Shown: positions 39,070 to 49,438 of the stretch, piece by piece
Layout of the letters: each line of letters begins with the position of its first letter
How positions within the stretch are numbered: the stretch's first letter is position 1
Source of the DNA: Microaerobacter geothermalis
GTDB lineage: Bacteria > Bacillota > Bacilli > DSM-22679
Assembly (NCBI RefSeq): GCF_021608135.1
Contig: NZ_JAKIHL010000002.1
Location: 114,498-178,497, forward strand
Length of the DNA: 64,000 nt
Direction of reading: 5' to 3'
Program-made: the position numbers and the translations under genes
Notes under the pieces: generated by a model
What the model was told of the DNA's origin: nothing
Database searches by the model: none
The model's input: the letters and a program-made list of their open reading frames with translations, nothing else

Positions 39070-39324
39070 ATGAAACGAGTCTTAGAGTTTCGCGGGATTC
39101 CCCAACATGAATTGAAAGAGTACTTTCATCAATTAGCCATTTCGGCAAAAAGTGAGAAGCTTTTTTTGGGAAACGGCTGGTCGGCTTCCCTCTCTGAAGA
39201 AGGTACCCTATCCTTTGGATCCCTGACCATTCCGGTTACCTATATTACTTTTTCAGGAGATGACAAATCAGTAAATGAAGTCATCAAGGAATTCCGCAGA
39301 AAAACCATGCGTGCCGGGGGCTGA
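39070..39324 (+). CDS. Small MoaD-linked protein ending in Gly-Gly
   Basis: 84 residues, starting MKRVLEFRGIPQHELKEYF; AGGAGG lies 8 bases before the ATG, inside the end of moaD. The C-terminal half reads GTLSFGSLTIPVTYITFSG…EFRRKTMRAGG. From memory it resembles the extra C-terminal domain of MoaD-related proteins in Thermus-like bacteria (DUF1952); that domain appears here as its own gene. It ends in Gly-Gly, as MoaD does, so it might also be modified. Function unknown; a role in tungsten-cofactor synthesis is suggested by position only. Confidence 0.7.
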   Translation: MKRVLEFRGIPQHELKEYFHQLAISAKSEKLFLGNGWSASLSEEGTLSFGSLTIPVTYITFSGDDKSVNEVIKEFRRKTMRAGG

Positions 39325-39345
39325 ATCACCTTTATCGTTCATGAA

Positions 39346-39376
39346 GAGGAAAGAAGGGCCTTCGCCCTCCTTCCTC
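39346..39376. terminator. Terminator between the moaD operon and the AOR gene
   Basis: GAGGAAAGAAGGGC pairs with GCCCTCCTTCCTC around a CTTC loop, between two converging transcripts. Confidence 0.75.
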
Positions 39377-39446
39377 TCATTTATTTTAACTTTGTACTTC
39401 CGATTGAACCCCTTTATCACGAACACGAGGTTGTTCCTGATAAATC

Positions 39447-41252
39447 CTAGGATACAATTCCCAGCTCATGGAGCTTTTTCTCTGGCACCACTCCGTTGTT
39501 CCAGCCCCTTGCTTGGTAGTACTCCTGCAGCATTTGGGGCAGGTGGCTCACCTCTCCCTTACTTCCCCCTGTTCCCGGAAGCTCAAGGAAACGCTTCGGC
39601 AACTGGTCATCCTTGCCGTCAAATCCGGCCAAATTATTGTAATACCTTTCTAAGTTGTAAATCCGTTCCCCAATTTTAAAAACATCATCCATCGTAATAT
39701 CAATACCAACGACACTTGAATATTGTTCAGCATAATGTTCTGCATTTTGAGCAAATGAGGAGAATTTGCAAATATCAAGGGAATCTGAGAAAGCCAACAT
39801 ATCCTGAAATATTTTCAGCAGTTCTCCTTTTCCTTCCGGTTTTAACCTATCCGTCGGTTCTGGGATCCCCATAATTTCACTGGCTACAGTATATCCGCGA
39901 AGGTGACAGGCACCCCGGTTACTGGTGGCATATCCTAACCCAATCCCTTGGATTCCTCGGGGGTCATAGGCTGGAATAGCTTGATTTTTTACAACCATTG
40001 CCATCTGGGCATCACCAAATTTCTCAGCAGCACGACCCGTTCCTTCAGCCAAGATATCACCGATTCCTTCACGCCTCACAGTCTTTTCAATCAGATCAAT
40101 CATGCTGTCTGCGTCTCCCCAAGAAATCTTCTCCTGGATGAGTCCCCTTTCCGAAGCCTCCATCACCATAGACAGGGTATTGCCAATCTCAATGGTATCA
40201 ATTCCATATTCGTTACATTGGTTAATCATGTAGGCGATGGCGTCACGGTTGTCACAGCCGCAATTGGCCCCCAATGCCCAAGCCGATTCATACTCATAGC
40301 TTTCTACTTTCGTCTTATATTTGCCATCCTTCACTTCAACTTCTTTCTTACAGGCCACAGGGCAAGCATGACAGGTAGGTTCTGACACCAGGATGGTATC
40401 ACGGATCGTTTCCCCGCTGTGTGCTTCAGCGTTTGCAAAGTGACTTTCTAAAGAGTTTCGAGTAGGAAGGGCTCCTGCTTCATTTATAATGTTGGTCAAA
40501 ACATTAGTTCCATATAAGGAAAGTCCACCCTTTTTAGGAGCAGTTACCGGACTATCCATCAGTGCCTTCAAAGCCTTCTTCTGGGCTTCTGGAAACTTCT
40601 CCTTATTATTGGCTTCCGGCATATTTCCTTTCTGTTCTGCTTTAATCACGATTGCCTTTAGATTCTTGTATCCGGCCACTGCACCGGTTCCGCCGCGTCC
40701 CGCCGCGCGATCATGCTCATTGATAAAACCCGCAAAACGGACCAAGTTTTCTCCGGCAATGCCTATGGCCATAACACTGGTTTCACTTCCGTATCTTTCC
40801 TGAAGTTTTTTCACTGTCTCCCGGGTGCTTTTCCCCCAAAGATCACTGGCATCATGTAAAGTGGCTTCTCCATTTTCCACCAGAAGATAAACCGGTTTAT
40901 CACTTTTCCCTTTGAAAATAATATTGTCCAAACCTGCCCATTTCAATCGGGCGGCCGTCCATCCTCCCATATGGGAGTCTGTCACTGTTCCTGTTAAAGG
41001 GGATTTTGATACTACACATAACCTTCCGCTCATGTTTACTCTTGTTCCTGTTAATGGTCCAGTCATCACACACAAGAGATTCTCAGGAGAAAAGGCTTCC
41101 ACCTCAGGGCCGTTATCAAGCATATATCGGACTCCTAATCCCCTTCCTCCTACATATTTGCGGGCATATTCTTCGTTGATCGTTTTGTACTCTACAGAAC
41201 CCGTTGTAAGGTCCACCCATGCTTCACGATTTCTATAACCGCCTAAACTCAT
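39447..41252 (-). CDS. aor: Aldehyde:ferredoxin oxidoreductase (tungsten enzyme)
   Basis: Oxidises aldehydes to acids with ferredoxin, using a tungsten bis-pterin and one [4Fe-4S] cluster. The cluster ligands are CHACPVAC (Cys294, 297 and 301) and Cys495 in DSLDICKF, closely matching the spacing in Pyrococcus AOR. Pterin-binding segments include DRAAGRGGTGAVAGYKNLKA and NRGACHLRG. The ATG at 41252 has AGGGGAGG 6 bases upstream and gives 601 residues, normal for AOR. Surrounded by genes for tungstate import and cofactor synthesis. No separate ferredoxin-like subunit gene is adjacent. Confidence 0.95.
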   Translation of the reverse strand: MSLGGYRNREAWVDLTTGSVEYKTINEEYARKYVGGRGLGVRYMLDNGPEVEAFSPENLLCVMTGPLTGTRVNMSGRLCVVSKSPLTGTVTDSHMGGWTAARLKWAGLDNIIFKGKSDKPVYLLVENGEATLHDASDLWGKSTRETVKKLQERYGSETSVMAIGIAGENLVRFAGFINEHDRAAGRGGTGAVAGYKNLKAIVIKAEQKGNMPEANNKEKFPEAQKKALKALMDSPVTAPKKGGLSLYGTNVLTNIINEAGALPTRNSLESHFANAEAHSGETIRDTILVSEPTCHACPVACKKEVEVKDGKYKTKVESYEYESAWALGANCGCDNRDAIAYMINQCNEYGIDTIEIGNTLSMVMEASERGLIQEKISWGDADSMIDLIEKTVRREGIGDILAEGTGRAAEKFGDAQMAMVVKNQAIPAYDPRGIQGIGLGYATSNRGACHLRGYTVASEIMGIPEPTDRLKPEGKGELLKIFQDMLAFSDSLDICKFSSFAQNAEHYAEQYSSVVGIDITMDDVFKIGERIYNLERYYNNLAGFDGKDDQLPKRFLELPGTGGSKGEVSHLPQMLQEYYQARGWNNGVVPEKKLHELGIVS

Positions 41253-41491
41253 CAACAACCTCCCCTTTTCATGATCAAATTTTGTGATTATGGACTTCAA
41301 CTTCTGATGAAATTCTACATCCACAACAAAATTCCTGCTAAATATTCTGTCTTTTTTCTTTTTTTTGTTGTATCCTAGATGGATGAACGATCTCCTTTAC
41401 CATAAATACGATAAAGGGATAAAAAATATAACATCTATCACGAACGAGACATGAATTATTATTATAGGAAATATAGAAAGGGTGAGGGACC

Positions 41492-42523
41492 ATGAATCAA
41501 CAAATTCGTTATTCCAGGCAGCTTCTATTCCCGCCAATCGGCAGAGAAGGACAAGAAAAATTAGCCAATAGCCGGGTTACCATCGTGGGGATGGGAGCAT
41601 TGGGGAGTGTCCATGCAAACCATATGGTTCGAAGTGGTGTTGGTTATGTTCGGATCATCGATCGGGATTTTGTGGAGCCTTCCAACTTACAGCGGCAAAT
41701 TTTATATGATGAGTCAGATGCCAAAGAGAATTTGCCTAAAGTAATTGCGGCCAAAAAGAAATTGGAAGCCATCAATTCTGATGTTACCATTGATGCCGTA
41801 CTAACTGACTTAAATGCGTTAAATGCAGAGGATTTGCTAAAAGAGAGCGATCTTGTTCTGGATGGGACAGATAATTTTCAAGTTCGTTTTTTGATTAATG
41901 ATGTGTGTGTGAAGCATGGAATTCCCTGGGTTTATGGAGGTGCGGTCAGTGCAAAGGGAATGTTTGCAGTCATACGGCCAGGGATAACCCCTTGTTTGCG
42001 ATGCCTTTTCCATCAACCGGTTGAATCCGGCCACACTGAAACTTGTGACACCGTTGGTGTGATTGCTCCTGTGGTCAGTATCATTGCTTCCTTTCAGGCA
42101 GTGGAAGCTTTAAAGATCCTGGTTGGAGATGAGGAACATATCAACCCCAATTTGGAACATTATCTTGTTTGGGAAAACCAACATATGCAGATGAGCATAA
42201 AAAAAGCAAGAAATCCTGAATGTCCTTCTTGCGGAAAAAGGGAATTTGAATTCCTCGACCCCGCCAAAGAAACAAATCAGGCTGTATCTTTGTGTGGGAG
42301 AAATACGGTGCAAATTCTTCCAAGTCATCAACAGAAATTAAATCTGGATCTGTTGGCTTCGAAATTAAAAAATATAGGAAAAACGGAACAGAATCATTTT
42401 CTGCTCCGCTTCTATATCGATGATTATAATCTTGTCATATTCCCCGATGGACGGGTCCTTGTGCAGGGAACCGACGATTTAACTGTCGCCCGATCCCTTT
42501 ATGCCAAATACATTGGCATGTAA
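41492..42523 (+). CDS. moeB: MoeB/ThiF-family adenylyltransferase
   Basis: Activates the C-terminal glycine of a sulfur carrier such as MoaD. The nucleotide-binding loop is VTIVGMGALGSVHANHMVR, with RDFVEPSNLQRQ and LDGTDNFQVRFLIND; the candidate catalytic Cys is in HTETCDTVGV. Zinc ligands are CLRC and CPSC. Beyond the E1-like domain (about 250 residues) there is a C-terminal stretch of about 80 residues without a rhodanese signature. Divergent from aor with a 239-base gap. Confidence 0.9.
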   Translation: MNQQIRYSRQLLFPPIGREGQEKLANSRVTIVGMGALGSVHANHMVRSGVGYVRIIDRDFVEPSNLQRQILYDESDAKENLPKVIAAKKKLEAINSDVTIDAVLTDLNALNAEDLLKESDLVLDGTDNFQVRFLINDVCVKHGIPWVYGGAVSAKGMFAVIRPGITPCLRCLFHQPVESGHTETCDTVGVIAPVVSIIASFQAVEALKILVGDEEHINPNLEHYLVWENQHMQMSIKKARNPECPSCGKREFEFLDPAKETNQAVSLCGRNTVQILPSHQQKLNLDLLASKLKNIGKTEQNHFLLRFYIDDYNLVIFPDGRVLVQGTDDLTVARSLYAKYIGM

Positions 42524-42526
42524 ATA

Positions 42527-43387
42527 TTATTTGTCAATGTAAAAAAGCTGTTCCCCGTTTACTTTAAACTCAGTAATGATCTTTTTCCCCTCATCGGATG
42601 TAATAAATTGAATCAATTTCATGGCACCCTGGAAATTAACTCCAGGGTGCTTTTCTGGATTGACAGCAATGATTCCATAGGGATTAAATAACAGCTTATC
42701 CCCTTCAACCAGTACCTTCAGATTTAACTTATCCTTCATCGAAAGGTAGGTCCCCCGGTCAGACAATGTATAAGCCTGCAATTCATTGGTCATGATTAGG
42801 GTGTCACCCATTCCCTTTCCGACAGAAAGATACCAATCTCCTGATGGTTTAATTTGAGCTTTACTCCAAAGACTCTTTTCTTTTTTATGGGTACCTGAGT
42901 CATCTCCACGGGAAATAAACTTTGCCTTTCCTTCGGACAATTTCTTCATTGCATTCGTTACATCCATTCCCTTTATTCCTGCCGGATCATCAGCGGGTCC
43001 CAAAACGACAAAATCATTGTACATGACATCTCTGCGGTTAACACCGTGCTTCTCAGCTACGAATTGATCTTCAGCAGATCTGGCATGGACCAAAATCACA
43101 TCAACATCTCCCATTTCTCCCGTTTTTATCGCTTGACCGGTTCCCTGGGCCAACACTTGGACCTCGATACCATATTTTTGGGTAAAGGCTGGGATCAATT
43201 GATCCAACAGCCCTGAATCTTTGGTGCTGGTTGTCGTAGCAAGCCGGATCATGCCATTTGTTTTGTCCGGTGTGTTACCTGGCTTATCCTGCCCTTGAAC
43301 GGGTTCATTCGCTGAATTGGAGCAACCCGCTGCAATTCCAATCGTAAAAAACAGCACCATTAGAACAATAAAAGATTGACGCTTCAC
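42527..43387 (-). CDS. tupA: Tungstate-binding lipoprotein
   Basis: Receptor of the tungstate importer. Lipoprotein signal with Cys22 in IAAGC, a linker rich in Asn/Pro, then LATTTSTKDSGLLDQLIPAF, the oxyanion-binding TTTST loop of TupA, DVILVHARSAEDQFV and RGDDSGTHKKE. These fit TupA rather than ModA. It converges with moeB with only 3 bases between the stops and is separated from tupB/tupC by about 7 kb, an unusual arrangement. Confidence 0.92.
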   Translation of the reverse strand: MKRQSFIVLMVLFFTIGIAAGCSNSANEPVQGQDKPGNTPDKTNGMIRLATTTSTKDSGLLDQLIPAFTQKYGIEVQVLAQGTGQAIKTGEMGDVDVILVHARSAEDQFVAEKHGVNRRDVMYNDFVVLGPADDPAGIKGMDVTNAMKKLSEGKAKFISRGDDSGTHKKEKSLWSKAQIKPSGDWYLSVGKGMGDTLIMTNELQAYTLSDRGTYLSMKDKLNLKVLVEGDKLLFNPYGIIAVNPEKHPGVNFQGAMKLIQFITSDEGKKIITEFKVNGEQLFYIDK

Positions 43388-43463
43388 AAAAAATCCTCCC
43401 CCGCTTCTTTTCCATTCCTTTTCTCTTAAGTATACTTGTATATGGACGGAAAAGCCATTCTGA

Positions 43464-44879
43464 TTACTTGCTTACTTGATGTATGGCGTGGCCTAAGGCT
43501 CCTTCTGCCGCTTCCATGATGATTTCCCCTAAGGTGGGATGGGCATGGATCGTTAAGGAGATATCTTCCAGCGTCGTTCCCATTTCAATGGCTAATCCCA
43601 TTTCTGCAATTAAATTGGAAGCTTCCAGACCAACAATTTGTGACCCCAATACCAGCCCCGTTTCTTTATCAGCGACAATTTTTACAAAACCATCCCCAAC
43701 ATTCATCGATAATGCCCGGCCATTGGCTGCATATGGAAACTTGCCCACCGATACATGATATCCTTGTTCCTTTGCTTCCGATTCGGATAATCCGACACTG
43801 GCCATTTCAGGATCTGAAAACACGACGGAAGGGATCACTTTATAATCGATGGCACTTGCCTTCCCCGCAATCGCCTCTGCGGCTACTTTTCCTTCATAGG
43901 ATGCCTTATGGGCCAAAGCAGGACCAGGAACAATATCCCCGATGGCATAAATGTCACTGACACTGGTCCGGCATTGCCGATCAATTTCAATATAGCCCCG
44001 TTCATCCATTTGCATATTGATGGCATCAAGTCCCAAGTCGTTCGTATTAGGAACGCGACCGACCGTAACCAGGACATACTCTGCAGCTATTTTCTTCTCA
44101 TCTTCCTTCACATTAAAGGTAACGGTTACCCCATTATCTGAGGGTTCAGCACTTTTTGCCATTACTTCCGTATATACTTCTACTCCGTCCTTTTTTAGTT
44201 GACGGGTAACCCAACGTGTCATCTCCTTATCAAAGCCAGGTAAAATGGAATCTGTCCCCTCTAAAATGGTCACCTTCGTTCCAAACTTGGCATAAACCTG
44301 GCTCAATTCAATCCCAATGTAGCCTCCACCAATTACGACCATAGATCTTGGAACTTCCGTCAATTCCAAGGCTTCGGTGGAAGAGAGAATTCGTCCGCCA
44401 AAAGGAATATTTTTTAACTCAACGGGCCGGGATCCTGTGGCAATAATGCAATGGTTAAAGCGATATCGGTTCACCTCATATCCGTCAAAGATACGCACCT
44501 CTTTTTCATTGACAAAAAGGGCTTCGCCTTTTAATACCTGAACCTTATTCCCCTTCAATAAACTACCAACTCCGCCGGTCAGTTTATTGACCACTCTTTG
44601 CTTCCACTCCTGAACTTTTTGAAAATTTACTTCTATTCTTTGTGCTTCAATGCCCATGGCTGCCGCATGGTTTATGGTTTTATACAGATGAGCAGCAGAG
44701 ATTAAAGCTTTGGAGGGGATACACCCACGGTTAAGACAAACTCCTCCAAATTCACCTTCTTTATCTACCAATGTAACATTTTTACCTAATTGGGCAGCCC
44801 TTATGGCCGCCACATATCCCCCAGGGCCTGCACCAATCACCAATACATCGACTTCAGTTGTAAATTCTCCAACAACCAT
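43464..44879 (-). CDS. pdhD: Dihydrolipoyl dehydrogenase (E3)
   Basis: FAD disulfide oxidoreductase that regenerates lipoamide in the pyruvate dehydrogenase complex. FAD-binding VLVIGAGPGGYVAAIRAAQL, redox-active disulfide GGVCLNRGCIPS, NAD-binding VVIGGGYIGIE, and the catalytic His in IHAHPTLGE. 471 residues. Last gene of pdhA-pdhB-pdhC-pdhD; 1 base separates it from pdhC. Confidence 0.95.
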   Translation of the reverse strand: MVVGEFTTEVDVLVIGAGPGGYVAAIRAAQLGKNVTLVDKEGEFGGVCLNRGCIPSKALISAAHLYKTINHAAAMGIEAQRIEVNFQKVQEWKQRVVNKLTGGVGSLLKGNKVQVLKGEALFVNEKEVRIFDGYEVNRYRFNHCIIATGSRPVELKNIPFGGRILSSTEALELTEVPRSMVVIGGGYIGIELSQVYAKFGTKVTILEGTDSILPGFDKEMTRWVTRQLKKDGVEVYTEVMAKSAEPSDNGVTVTFNVKEDEKKIAAEYVLVTVGRVPNTNDLGLDAINMQMDERGYIEIDRQCRTSVSDIYAIGDIVPGPALAHKASYEGKVAAEAIAGKASAIDYKVIPSVVFSDPEMASVGLSESEAKEQGYHVSVGKFPYAANGRALSMNVGDGFVKIVADKETGLVLGSQIVGLEASNLIAEMGLAIEMGTTLEDISLTIHAHPTLGEIIMEAAEGALGHAIHQVSK

Positions 44880-44880
44880 A

Positions 44881-46194
44881 TTATACCTCCATCACCAGCA
44901 ACTGCGGGTCTTCAAGCAGCTGCTTGATGTAATTCATAAATTGCTGTCCGGTTACTCCATCAATTAACCGATGGTCAAAACTTAAAGATAGAGCCATGAC
45001 GGAAGCTGTGGTAATTTCTCCATTTTTAACAACAGGTTTTTCAGAGATACGGCCAACCCCTAAAATGGCTGCCTCTGGCCAGTTAATCACAGGTGTAAAG
45101 AACAACCCTCCTGCTGAGCCGATGTTGCTGATGGTCAGGGTGCTTCCCTTTAACTCATGAGGAGCCAACTTTCCTTCCCTTCCCCGTTTGGCTAGGTCGG
45201 CAATCTCACTAGCAATTGTCCATATATTTTTCCTGTCAGCGTTTGTTACCACAGGTACAATCAACCCATTTTCTGTATCGGTGGCAATTCCTATATGATA
45301 ATACTTTTTATAAACAATTTCTTGTTTCTCATCATCTATGGATGCATTTATCGCAGGAAACTGCTTAGCACCAACCACCAATGCCTTGGCGATAAAAGGA
45401 AGGTAGGTGAGCTTTATCCCTTTTTTCTCCGCAATTGGTTTTGCCTTTTGCCGAAGGGCCACTAATTTGGATACATCTGCTTCATCCATCAAGGTAACAT
45501 GGGGGGCCGTATACATGGATTTCGTCATTGCACTGGCAATTACTTTTCTTATCCCCTTTAATGGAACACGTTCTTCGAAACGTCCAACAGCTTCAACAAA
45601 AGGCAGGGCATCCGGCACTGCCTGCACTGTTCGATTCACTGCATCTTTCCCTTTCGCTGTGCTCACATTTACAGCTTGCTCCTCTGCTCCTTTATCCTCT
45701 GCTACATTATCTCCTTGGGCACCAGACAAAAAGGTCTCTATATCCTCCCTTGTGATCTGTCCATGTCTTCCCGTACCGTTAACCTTTGCCAAATCCACCC
45801 CTTTTTCACGGGCATACTTGCGGACACTGGGGGTAGCGAGGATCTTCCTGGTGTCAGCGGTTTCTGCTACCCGTTCTTTTGAAAGAGTTGTTTTTTCTTC
45901 AGCTTCATTTTGTACTACTGAAGCAGTGTCATTTTCCTTTGCAACAGCCTCTCCTTTAACCTCAAAGGTAATTAACACATCTCCCACTTCAGCAATGGTT
46001 CCTTCATCAACTAGTACTTCTTTTACCTTCCCTCCCACCGGTGAAGGAATCTCCACAGTGGCCTTGTCATTTTGCACTTCCAAAATCACTTGATCTTCCT
46101 CTATCTCATCTCCTGGTTTCACATGCCATTTTACGATTTCACCTTCATGGATACCTTCTCCGATATCCGGCAACTTAAATTGAAACAGTCCCAC
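44881..46194 (-). CDS. pdhC: Dihydrolipoamide acetyltransferase (E2)
   Basis: Core of the pyruvate dehydrogenase complex. One lipoyl domain with the modified Lys in EVQNDKATVEIPSPV (about 43), an Ala/Glu-rich linker, the peripheral-subunit-binding domain (ATPSVRKYAREKGVDLAKV), a second linker and the catalytic domain ending in LSFDHRLIDGVTG with the active-site HRxxDG. GTG start after AAGGAGG. 437 residues with a single lipoyl domain, as in other Bacillales. Confidence 0.95.
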   Translation of the reverse strand: MGLFQFKLPDIGEGIHEGEIVKWHVKPGDEIEEDQVILEVQNDKATVEIPSPVGGKVKEVLVDEGTIAEVGDVLITFEVKGEAVAKENDTASVVQNEAEEKTTLSKERVAETADTRKILATPSVRKYAREKGVDLAKVNGTGRHGQITREDIETFLSGAQGDNVAEDKGAEEQAVNVSTAKGKDAVNRTVQAVPDALPFVEAVGRFEERVPLKGIRKVIASAMTKSMYTAPHVTLMDEADVSKLVALRQKAKPIAEKKGIKLTYLPFIAKALVVGAKQFPAINASIDDEKQEIVYKKYYHIGIATDTENGLIVPVVTNADRKNIWTIASEIADLAKRGREGKLAPHELKGSTLTISNIGSAGGLFFTPVINWPEAAILGVGRISEKPVVKNGEITTASVMALSLSFDHRLIDGVTGQQFMNYIKQLLEDPQLLVMEV

Positions 46195-46206
46195 ATCAAC
46201 ACCTCC

Positions 46207-47187
46207 TTAAAAGTCCAATACTTGATTTACTCCATCAATAACCCGTTTTGGATTGGGCAACCATTCATCTTCAATGGAAGCAAAGGGATATATGGTATCC
46301 GGTGCTGTAACCCGCAATACCGGCGCTTCCAAATGCAATATGGCCCGTTCATTGATTTGTGCGATCACTTCTGCAGCCACTCCTGCCATTCTTTGAGCTT
46401 CTTGAACGACAATGGCACGGTTTGTCTTTTTTATGGATTGGACGATGGTTTCAATATCAATGGGGCTCACTGTTCTAAGATCAATAACTTCCACTTTAAC
46501 CCCTCTGTTTTTCTCCAGTTCTTCCGCAGCCTTTAAAGAAGTTTGGACCATGGCTCCGTAAGTGATGAGGGTAATATCCTCACCTTCCCGAACCACGTTC
46601 GCTTTTCCTATAGGAACCGTATATTCTCCCTCAGGTACTTCACCACGGAAAGAGCGGTACAATTTCATATGCTCAAGAAAGATAACTGGGTCATTATCCC
46701 GAATGGCAGAAATTAATAATCCCTTAGCATCATAGGGGTTTGACGGGATGACCACTTTCAGCCCGGGAGTTTGGGCCATTAGTCCTTCTAAACTATCCCC
46801 ATGAAGCTCAGGTGTTTTTACCCCCCCACCATAGGGAGAGCGAAAAACAATCGGACAATGATATCTCCCCCCAGACCGGTATCTCATTCTCGCTGCCTGG
46901 CCGGCAATGGAATCGAACACTTCAAATACGAAACCGAAAAACTGGATTTCGACAACGGGACGAAACCCTTGAAGGGAAAGCCCTATGGCCAAGCCACCAA
47001 TTCCTGATTCAGCCAATGGCGTATCAAACACTCGATTTTCACCGTATTCCTGCTGCAACCCTTCTGTAGCCCGGAAAACCCCCCCGTTTTTCCCGACATC
47101 TTCACCAAATACTAATACATTGGGATCACGTTTCAACTCGAGATGCATCGCCTCGGTGATCGCCTTAATCATGGTCATTTGTGCCAT
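46207..47187 (-). CDS. pdhB: Pyruvate dehydrogenase E1 beta subunit
   Basis: Beta subunit of the thiamine-dependent E1. Transketolase pyrimidine-binding segments [19 protein letters not shown] and [13 protein letters not shown] (TPP-activating Glu), a C-terminal domain with [12 protein letters not shown] and [10 protein letters not shown]. 326 residues; starts 5 bases after pdhA ends. Confidence 0.95.
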   Translation of the reverse strand: MAQMTMIKAITEAMHLELKRDPNVLVFGEDVGKNGGVFRATEGLQQEYGENRVFDTPLAESGIGGLAIGLSLQGFRPVVEIQFFGFVFEVFDSIAGQAARMRYRSGGRYHCPIVFRSPYGGGVKTPELHGDSLEGLMAQTPGLKVVIPSNPYDAKGLLISAIRDNDPVIFLEHMKLYRSFRGEVPEGEYTVPIGKANVVREGEDITLITYGAMVQTSLKAAEELEKNRGVKVEVIDLRTVSPIDIETIVQSIKKTNRAIVVQEAQRMAGVAAEVIAQINERAILHLEAPVLRVTAPDTIYPFASIEDEWLPNPKRVIDGVNQVLDF

Positions 47188-47191
47188 GGTC

Positions 47192-48286
<1,095 letters not shown>

Positions 48287-48323
48287 TCATCGTTTTTATA
48301 TTGGGATAGAAACTTCTACCATA

Positions 48324-48352
48324 ATATTAAAACACTATTTTGATAGTGTAAA
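48324..48352 (-). promoter_or_regulatory. pdh operon promoter with an operator-like dyad in its spacer
   Basis: Minus-strand TTTACA (48347-48352), 17-base spacer and TAATAT (48324-48329). The perfect inverted repeat ACACTAT-TTTG-ATAGTGT (48332-48349) fills the spacer and touches the -35, a place where a repressor would block polymerase. Confidence 0.65.
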
Positions 48353-48355
48353 GCA

Positions 48356-48389
48356 TAAATATAACAGCGATGTGTTTCTGTTATATTTA
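48356..48389. promoter_or_regulatory. Long perfect dyad upstream of the pdh promoter
   Basis: TAAATATAACAG and CTGTTATATTTA, 12-base perfect arms with a 10-base centre, directly upstream of the pdh -35. CTGTTATAT recurs at 48441 and a variant (ATGTTATAT) at 48549. The region 48278-48616 otherwise holds no gene; it is very A+T-rich. Confidence 0.55.
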
Positions 48390-48616
48390 GTAATTTACAA
48401 TATTCATTATAAAACCAGGGTTTTTGTTATTTAATTAATTCTGTTATATAATAATATCTAGTATAATATATTACAGATTTTAGAATGACACCATTTTGAT
48501 TCAACACTCATATACATTCAGTATTTAACACAACATGAAGTTCTATTTATGTTATATTGGGGAAAAATAAGCGAAGGATTAATAAATCTGGATGCACTAT
48601 AGAAAGAGTGAGAATC

Positions 48617-49372
48617 ATGACAGATCAATGGAAATATGTAAAAAGCACATTTAAACAGGAAGGGATAGCAAGCAGATTTTTAGGGGAAGAAAGAAAATTG
48701 AGAGTTTACCTTCCACCGGGTTATCAGGAGCTATTGTCTTATCCCGTACTTTATTGCCAGGATGGCGATGATTTTTTTCGGCTGGGAAGAATTGCTACTA
48801 TAACCAATTATCTGATTTTAGAACTGGGAATGGAGCCGATTATAATTGTTGGAGTAGGTGTGAAAAAATCAATTCGTACCCAGGAATATTCTCCCCAGGG
48901 GAGGCGATTTATTCCCTATACCCAATTTTTTACCCAAGAACTGATCCCCTATATTGAGGAGAAATACCCAATACGTACCGCAGCAGAATACAGAATATTA
49001 GCAGGAGATTCCTTAGGGGCGACCGTTTCCCTACACCTTGCTTTGGATTATCCTGATTTGTTTCGAAATCTCATTTCTCTGTCCGGAGCATTCTTCCCCT
49101 CAACGCAAAAAAGGATTAAACAGGAAGATCATTTAAGCGATCTTCGCATTTATATGCTGGTCGGATTGGATGAAACACAAGTGGAAACCCCCGCAGGAAC
49201 CTTTAACTTTTTAGAGATAAATCGTGAAACAAAAGAATTATTAATCCAAAGGCAAGCATCTGTTCAATATATTGAGAAACCAGGGAGACATATCTGGGGA
49301 TTTTGGCAGAAGGAAATTCCAAATGCTTTAATGTACTATTTTTCAAATCACATCCACCATTTGACTGAATAA
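48617..49372 (+). CDS. Esterase of the enterochelin-esterase/YuiI-like family
   Basis: Alpha/beta hydrolase of the esterase D/Fes-like group (251 residues). The nucleophile is in LAGDSLGATVSLHLAL (GxSxG variant GDSLG), YPVLYCQDGDDFF and IIIVGVGVKKSIRTQEYSP are typical of this family, and the last conserved His is in GRHIWGFWQ. In Bacillus, relatives hydrolyse siderophores such as bacillibactin, but no iron genes are nearby, so the substrate stays open. The ATG at 48617 is preferred over an upstream in-frame start with poor context. Monocistronic. Confidence 0.8.
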   Translation: MTDQWKYVKSTFKQEGIASRFLGEERKLRVYLPPGYQELLSYPVLYCQDGDDFFRLGRIATITNYLILELGMEPIIIVGVGVKKSIRTQEYSPQGRRFIPYTQFFTQELIPYIEEKYPIRTAAEYRILAGDSLGATVSLHLALDYPDLFRNLISLSGAFFPSTQKRIKQEDHLSDLRIYMLVGLDETQVETPAGTFNFLEINRETKELLIQRQASVQYIEKPGRHIWGFWQKEIPNALMYYFSNHIHHLTE

Positions 49373-49438
49373 ATGAAATGCAATAAGAGAAAGATATAAA
49401 CTGTTGTTGATTATAATCCACAAGGAGGTATTAATTTT

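Noticed and set aside
45407..46093. Long open frame (228 codons) on the plus strand
   Set aside because: It lies wholly antisense to pdhC, has low-complexity Ser/Thr/Phe composition typical of a mirror frame and no ribosome binding site.
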